Made by a program: the position numbers and the translations under genes. The notes under the pieces are model-generated. The model made no database searches and was not told where the DNA came from. It saw nothing but the letters and a program-made list of their open reading frames with translations. Shown here piece by piece: positions 58,010 through 64,000 of a stretch of DNA of 64,000 bases (position 1 is its first letter; every line of letters begins with the position of its first letter). The stretch lies in assembly GCA_027946365.1 (NCBI GenBank), contig JAPEUQ010000020.1:496001-560000 (forward strand), given 5' to 3'. Origin of the DNA: Kalmusia sp. IMI 367209. Taxonomy: Eukaryota; Ascomycota; Dothideomycetes; Pleosporales; Didymosphaeriaceae.

Positions 58010-59824
58010 TCAAAGGTCAAGCGGCCTAGGCCTATCATCACTAGTAACAGGCGAATCATTTAATATAGGCTGATAATCAGCATCGCCGAAAGATGGCAAA
58101 CGGTCCTTTGGAACGACCACATCGTCTAAGCCTCTAAAACCCTCCTCTACTGTCCATGGTGCACCGACCTGTCCGTGCAGGATGTCGCAAATATTGCCAA
58201 CGACGAACAGCCCAGGTGGACGACTGCCTACTTCTTTGATAGCTGCGCAGATATACCGTAGGGAGGATTTGATGACTCTCTGATCCGGACAGCTCGCCCG
58301 CTCCAGTACAGCACAAGGTAGATTTTCTGGATAATTTTTCAGGCCCAAGGACCGCACCAGATCCGGGAGACGGTTGAGGGCCATGAGGAACACCACCGTA
58401 CGTTCGTGAACATATTGCGGAGGATCTGGGGCACCGTTGCTAATCCTACCTGTGCAAATCAACACTTCATCCGCCACCCCACGATATGTCACTGGCATAG
58501 CGGCAAGGAGGGGCGCACACAGAGCACTTGTGATGCCAGGGATAACGGTGGGTGTGTAACCCATGTCGCGGTAATATTCGTACTCTTCTCCGCCACGGCC
58601 GAAAACATAAGGGTCGCCTTGCTTGAGGCGCACCACAACTTTGCCTTCTTGGAGATACTGGTTCCCTAAATCATATAATTCTCGCTGGGCCCTTTCAGCG
58701 ATCCCGGGGAACTTTTTTGCGATGTGAAGGGTGGCGCGGCGGGGAACCAAGTCCAATACAGATTTAGGTATCAGTTTGTCCGCGAGTACGACGTCGGCGG
58801 AGAGTATGGCATGATACGCTGCTCGCGTAAGTAGATCTGGGTGGCCAGGACCAGCGCCGATCAACGCGATTTTTCCACATTTGGTTTTGGGCTTGTGCAT
58901 GCCTACTACAGTATTCGGGCGCGGGCGCGAATCATGGAACTCTCGTAACAAATTCTCAATTTCAGCATCCGACATAGTAGCGAGACGGTCTAGCGGCCAG
59001 TATTCACAGACCTGTGAGAACCACCTTATACGATGGCCCTTAGCGGTTTCAGCACTGTCGTCAGCGGCGACGAATGTATTGAACGTGGCGGGTTGCTCGA
59101 CATCCTCTTCCTCTGCGTGTAGAAGCTGAGGTAAATCTGGGGGTGACGCTCGGGTATCGATTGCATCGGCATCATCTTCCTGCCGCGGCCGCCTTGCAGG
59201 CGGGGGGCTTGACTGCCTCGGGATGGTCTTCGTCCCAGATACGCTGCCGCATTGCGCCCAAGCGCCCGACTGCATGGCCAAGTTGTGCCGGCAGCAACGA
59301 AGCTATCTCTCTGCGAATTCGCATTGCAAGCTTGCAGCCGCTTCCGGACGTCGTCACGCCGATCTGCAAGGGCCCATCGGAGTGGGTAGATAACAGTGTG
59401 AAGGAGCAGAGGTTGGGAGCATCGGCGACGTTGACGGGGATGCGAAGGCGGCGACATAGATGCGATATGCGGAAATCTAATGGACCATCAGCATGAGGCA
59501 AGAGCAAGAATAGTTATGGAACTGACTTAAGGCTGACCTTCCGCCCTCGGTCACGAAGACGGCGTCTACGACGCGATCCACGTCAGGGCGCCCGTAGGTG
59601 GTGATGTCGTCTTCCTGAAACGAGCGATCCAAACATGTTATTTCGCCCTCTTCGACGCGCTTGACCAGGGTGTCGTGTTGAACAGCCGCTATGGGGGCGA
59701 TAAGGATGGGTCGGGCGCCGACTTCAAGGGACCGTGTGCATCGCGCAGCCGCAAGGGGATTCGATCCGACGATGAGATGGACATGGGAACTAGCGTCCAC
59801 GGCGGTCAGAAGTGGAGGCGCCAT
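58010..59824 (-). CDS. Siroheme synthase (MET8 + uroporphyrinogen methyltransferase), frame-interrupted
   Basis: Three frames carry one gene in order. From 59824: VHLIVGSNPLAAARCTRSLE...VDRVVDAVFVTEGG, the NAD-binding start of a Met8-type precorrin-2 dehydrogenase. From about 59480: ISHLCRRLRIPVNVADAPNL and GPLQIGVTTSGSGCKLAMRI, the rest of that domain. From about 59215 to 58010: KIALIGAGPGHPDLLTRAAY, VVVRLKQGDPYVFGRGGEEY and VIPGITSALCAPLLAAMPVT, a complete uroporphyrinogen-III methyltransferase. Together this makes siroheme for sulfite reductase. Two breaks exist: an intron at about 59480-59545 that I cannot splice in phase, and a one-base change of frame at the C6/G6 run (59202-59207). Either may be a sequencing error; the third frame alone keeps all methyltransferase motifs. 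Confidence 0.75.
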
Positions 59825-59842
59825 GTATGGGCAGAGAGGCAG

Positions 59843-60030
59843 GTGAGAGGGTTGACACTACCACCAATTGGAGAGAAGAGGTTGAAATAACCCACCAAAG
59901 GGAGGGGAAGTGGGGTGAAGCAGAGAGGATTGATACCTCCACCGAAGGGAGAGGAAGCAGGGTGAAGCGGACTGATCGATGAGAGGGCTGCTACAACCAT
60001 TAAAGGAGAGGACGCGGGGCGAGGTAGCCA
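59843..60030. repeat. Purine-rich tandem repeat upstream of the siroheme gene
   Basis: About four degenerate copies, roughly 45-55 bp, of a unit like GATTGATACCTCCACCGAAG followed by GGAGAGGAAGCAGGGTGAAGC. It begins less than 20 bp upstream of the siroheme synthase start, so it occupies the promoter or 5' untranslated region. Confidence 0.5.
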
Positions 60031-61217
60031 AGTTGTGCGGCTTCTTTGCCGCTTGGAGATGATGGCGATCTCTTGCGAGGGAGTCCATTCTTTTTTCTTC
60101 CGAACTGTTTTTCCGATACCGATGGGCGCTAGACCATCTTGGGCGGCTCGCAGGTGGTAAGCGCATCTCCGGATTATCTCGCCTCTAGGAATGGTGGGGG
60201 GGAGTGACTAAAAAATAGACGTATCATTTCACTATCAAGAAGCACGGATCAAGTGAAAACTTGTTAGGCCTATCGGATCGATGGTTCTTCCGCTCGACGC
60301 ATTCATTATCTTGGTTCATGCAAGTACCCATTTGTAATACAAAAAAATTCACACTGTTCTCATGCAACCAGTTATATCGCTCTCTGATTGAACCCACAGG
60401 CAGATATGCGCGATCTACAATACAAGAGGCTCCTCCGCTAGAACGGTCAAATCTGATGGCGTGTTCCCGTTTCAGGAAATCTTTGATGGACCATCGATTG
60501 TTGCGGCAGCACTGTGACCATCCATTCGGACATGGCGACTAATCAAATCGTCCATCCGGCCCACGCCATAGGTTGGTCCACCCCAGCTGGTCTCATCGTG
60601 TTGACGTGAGCCTGGCCTACCGCCTGCGGATCACCCAAGGTGGTCTAGCGCCAAACTGTAGGCCCCTTTCGGCTAGTTTTCAGAGTTTACCGCCAGAACC
60701 GTGGCAAAGCTTATTGGGGGCCAAACAGGCGACGGCGGGCTTCGTGCGCTCTACCTGTAGCACGTGGACCCGCGAGTGGCGTGAAAAAGTTGTCTTCGAA
60801 GTTGTCTGTCTTGACTTGAAGCTGCCGTCACTATTGCCGTATGTGCGTGCCGTGAGCGGTGAAGCCGTCGGTGAGTGTCATCGTTTCGTGAGGCTCTGCG
60901 ATGTGTATGAAAAAGAGCGCGTTCGCCCAACAGGCGTTTGTGCGAGGGCTCTTGCTAACAGATGTGCTTGCAACGATGCGTCGTCCGTTTTTCGTTATTA
61001 TTGTAAAGGTGCGACCATTGCCTTCGTCTTAACCTTCGTCTAGGGTCGTATGCGCATTGACTCTGGTATCGCGCATCTGTCGGATATACGAGACGTCGTC
61101 CACGCTTCGAAGAGTGAGGCATCTGGGAACCTGCGTTATTCACGGCGTCGCTCGTCTGGCGTAGCAAGGAGTCCGCTCCAGGATCCTAGACGCTGATCGA
61201 TTGTAACGATCAGAACT
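60031..61217. other. No gene recognised
   Basis: GC-normal sequence before the AT-rich block. The plus frame 60573-61043 is open for 156 codons but starts from an alternative codon region and shows no domain. Confidence 0.45.
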
Positions 61218-61612
61218 CTATAATTGGAATGAGTACAATTTAAACCTCTTAACGAGGAATAATTGGAGGGTAAGTCTAGTGTCAGTAGCCGCGGTAATTT
61301 CAGCTCTAATAGCGTATATTAAAGTTATTATAATTAAAAAGCTTATAGTTAAACCTTTAGCCTAACTAATAGATTCACCTTACCATATATATTTATCTGG
61401 CTAGGCCTTTTCTTCTAGAGAACTATATACCCTTTACTAGATATATTAGGGACTAGAACTTTTACTCTAAAAAATTAGAATATTTAAAGTAGACCTTTAC
61501 TTAAATATATTAATATAAAATAATAGAATAGAATATATAATTCTATTTTATTAATTTCTAGAATTACTATAATAATTAATAGAAATAGTTAAAAATATTA
61601 ATATTTAATTAT
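61218..61612 (+). pseudogene. RIP-mutated 18S rRNA gene fragment
   Basis: About 395 bp align in order with the middle of fungal 18S rRNA. TAATTGGAATGAGTACAATT opens it, then AACGAGGAATAATTGGAGGG, the 530-loop region in the form GTCAGTAGCCGCGGTAATTT, and GCGTATATTAAAGTTATTAT. The helix around GAACTTTTACTCTAAAAAATT follows, then ATAATAGAATAGAATATATA. Differences from a normal 18S are almost all C-to-T or G-to-A, on both strands, as in RIP. Similarity ends near 61612. Such a copy lies outside the protected rDNA array and cannot work. Confidence 0.88.
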
Positions 61613-61642
61613 TATTATACTAGATTTATAGTAGAAGGTATA

Positions 61643-62540
61643 ACGTGTTTCATAAGCGAGTCGCCAACCCAAGCGAGTCGCCAACGCGATTTTATACTAG
61701 AAAATCAAAAGTCTAGAGCTCTATATCTCTAAATCTAATTAATAAAAATTTCTAAAATTTTAACTAGTAGTAGTTATCTATATATTTTCTAGATTCTATA
61801 AGTTTTAACTTAGTAGCTAATTTATTACGTAAGCTATACTAGCTTAAAAATCTTTTTAAAAATTCTTAGTTTCTTTAGTATCTATAGTACTAGTAGAGCT
61901 ATAAATTTATAAATTAAATATTATATTTTTATATATAAAATACTCTTTTATGTAATTATTAAAAGCTAAGTATAAAGAAAAGTAGTAGTTACTAGGATTA
62001 GAAAATTTAAGCAGTTTAGCTTATTTTCTAATAACTTCTCTATAGACTTACTAATTTATATATAACTTTAATATACTATAGTTTATATAAGAATTATATT
62101 ATATATAAAATTTTAGATTATTATACCTTACTATAGTAGAGTTATCTAAGAAAAAAGTAGATTTTAGTACTTAGTAGCTTTAAGCTAATATAGCTTACGT
62201 AATATAATAGTTACTAAGTTAAAACTTATAAAGTTTAGAATTTATATATATAGCTACTACTAGTTTAAATTTTAGATTATTATATCTTACTATAGTAGAG
62301 TTATCTAAGAAAAGGTAGATTTTAGTACTTTATAGTTTTAAGCTAATATAACTTACGTAATATAGTAGCTACTAAGTTAGAATTTAAAATCTAAAGCTAA
62401 TATATATAGCTACTACTAGTTAAAATTCTAGAAATTTTTATTAATTATATTTAGAGATATAAAGCTCTAGATCTTTAATTTTCTAGTATAAAATCACGTT
62501 GGCGACTCGCTTGGGTTGGCGACTCGCTTATGAAACACGT
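61643..62540. mobile_element. TA-flanked inverted-repeat element (MITE-like), 898 bp
   Basis: Both ends read ACGTGTTTCATAAGCGAGTC inward, and each is flanked by TA, the duplication made by Tc1/mariner-pogo (Fot1-type) elements. The terminal inverted repeats are long, about 200 bp, and differ mainly by C/T and G/A changes. Within each end AAGCGAGTCGCCAAC is directly repeated. The core has no coding frame, so it is non-autonomous or fully decayed. Inside lies a direct repeat of about 160 bp (about 62112-62272 and 62273-62425). Confidence 0.88.
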
Positions 62541-64000
62541 TAATAGCTAAAAAAATAATAAATAATAAAATAATAGTAATTTCTCTTCTATATTATATAT
62601 AGAGGTTATTTATCTTAAGTAGATTAAGTAAGATAGATGTTAATAGTATATATTAATAAAAGCTAGGAATTACGTAGACTAGATAATTATAGGTAAATAT
62701 ATAGAAGATATAATAGATTTAATAAGATTAATAGATTAGATAATAAAACTAGTAACTTAATAATTATATAATTATTATCACGATTATTCTACTAAGAAGG
62801 TAGAAAGTAGAGATAAAAGAGTTATTATAATTACTCTACTAAAAAGATAGATAATAGAGGTAGAGGTTACTATAGATATCTTACTAAGTATAGAGATAAT
62901 AAAGATAAACCTAGAATTAGACTAGTAAATGAGTATAGGTTAAGTTGAAGTTAGGTTAGATTATATAAGATCTAATCTAACCTATACCTAAACCCATTAA
63001 TTTAGCGCTAGTAATAGGTATAGATTAGGGTTAGGTTACTAAAATTAGGGTTAGGTTAGGGTTAGGGGATATGATTATGTCTAGAGTCTAAATAATTATA
63101 ATTAATTAATATATTTCTATTTACGTCTTAGTCGTTTTTTTTAATTATGATTATTATTAAGGTGGATACTAGGGTAGCTAGGTAATATTAACTATCACGT
63201 ATTTATTATAATTAATTATAATAGTATAACTAGATTTATTACTACTAGAGCTTCATAACCTATAACTACTACCCCTAACAGGTTTTCTCCTTAATTTAAT
63301 AAAATATATAGAATATAGTATCTTTAGTAGTAATATTTTACTAAATAAGAATCTTTAACCTAAATTATAACCCTCTTTATATAGATCGCATTCATTTAGT
63401 AGTTTAGGAAAATAAGTATTTATTTAATAGTTAATATACTAATTAGAGGTATATATCTTTAAGATATCTAACTATGAACGCCTCAGTAGCTTCTTAAAGA
63501 GTACTTAGTATAGAAGCCTAAATGCGTAAGTTTAACTTATAGATATAAACTAGCTCACGAACAAGACGTAAAAATAAAAACTTATAAATAAATAACTCTA
63601 TAGTTTTTAATATTATTTAATCTCTCTAAGCGTTACTACTATATTCTATTAACTTAAGAATGTGATTAGAAGCTATAATAACTTACTATCTAGTTTAAAG
63701 TACCACTTTTTCTTTATATTACTAGTAATCTTCTTACGTATAGTCTTACTAGTTAGATTTTTTAGAAGCTTTTCTACTAGTTACTAACTTATGGTGAGGC
63801 TTTTTAGTAATAACTTATTTAAATCTAGTTATTATAGATAGAGTTCATAGAGCAGCGATAAAAGTTAGAGTAGTTAAAAATAAAAGTAGAAAATAGAAGT
63901 AAAAAGTAGAAGTTTAGTTACTAAGATAATAGTTATATAGCGGTAAATATAGAAGTAAGAAAGTAAAAATAAGAGGGAGAAAGTAAAGATAAGAGGAAAT
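62541..64000. other. AT-rich RIP-like block
   Basis: Very AT-rich sequence to the window end, with no open frame of interest. Short GC-bearing remnants (for example around 63470-63530) hint at a decayed element, but none can be named. A telomere-like patch and a small hairpin (about 62954-62984, AGGTTAGAT...ATCTAACCT) lie inside. Confidence 0.7.
63024..63068 (+). repeat. Telomere-like repeat (TTAGGG)
   Basis: Several TTAGGG and TTAGG units in two clusters separated by ACTAAAA. The G-rich strand points to the right end of the window, the direction expected if a chromosome end lay to the right. It is too short and too imperfect to be a telomere. Confidence 0.7.

Overview
This is a nuclear stretch of a filamentous ascomycete genome (Pezizomycotina; a dothideomycete is my guess, not shown). 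The evidence is short GT-AG introns of 45-60 bp with CTAAC/CTAAG-type branch sites, fungal-only protein families (STAND/NACHT, fungal ankyrin proteins, HET, DUF7924-like) and heavy C-to-T/G-to-A decay of repeats that looks like repeat-induced point mutation (RIP).

Only a minority of the window holds intact genes. Region by region: 1-5.2 kb is repeats and featureless DNA, including a 61-bp tandem repeat, a dispersed repeat carrying CACGTG motifs, a 59-bp tandem repeat and a minisatellite of about 16 units built on TTGCA. From 5.2 to 19.5 kb lies a gene graveyard: an ankyrin relic, a broken MFS efflux transporter, a broken SRPK-like kinase, a HET-domain scrap, a membrane-protein scrap and a broken amidase, plus one small gene that may still work (11.5-12.1 kb, minus).

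From 20.4 to 26.9 kb are two intact, divergently transcribed genes: an 800-aa fungal ankyrin protein (minus) and a 1080-aa SPX-ankyrin-GDPD protein of the GDE1 type (plus). From 27.6 to 32.4 kb more relics follow: GIY-YIG nuclease, FAD monooxygenase, 2-oxoglutarate dioxygenase and a Tc1-like transposase. From 35.8 to 42.7 kb a second divergent intact pair appears: a 907-aa SNF2/RING translocase of the RAD5/HLTF type (minus) and a 1059-aa NACHT protein ending in C2H2 zinc fingers (plus), an NLR-like architecture.

From 42.7 to 49.2 kb is repeat and relic DNA, including a RIP-riddled reading frame and a broken DUF7924-like gene. From 49.6 to 59.8 kb the housekeeping genes cluster: a small hypothetical gene, a Rogdi/RAV2 V-ATPase assembly factor, ADE1 (SAICAR synthase) and a siroheme synthase of the MET8+MET1 type, which is frame-interrupted in this sequence. 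A degenerate repeat of about 165 bp fills the gap between ADE1 and the siroheme gene.

The last 2.8 kb is extremely AT-rich. It starts with a RIP-mutated fragment of 18S rDNA, then an 898-bp TA-flanked inverted-repeat element, then telomere-like repeats. Functionally the intact genes cover phosphate/phospholipid turnover, DNA repair, vacuolar acidification, purine synthesis and sulfite reduction; they form no obvious pathway. The NACHT-zinc finger protein is the most interesting candidate system.
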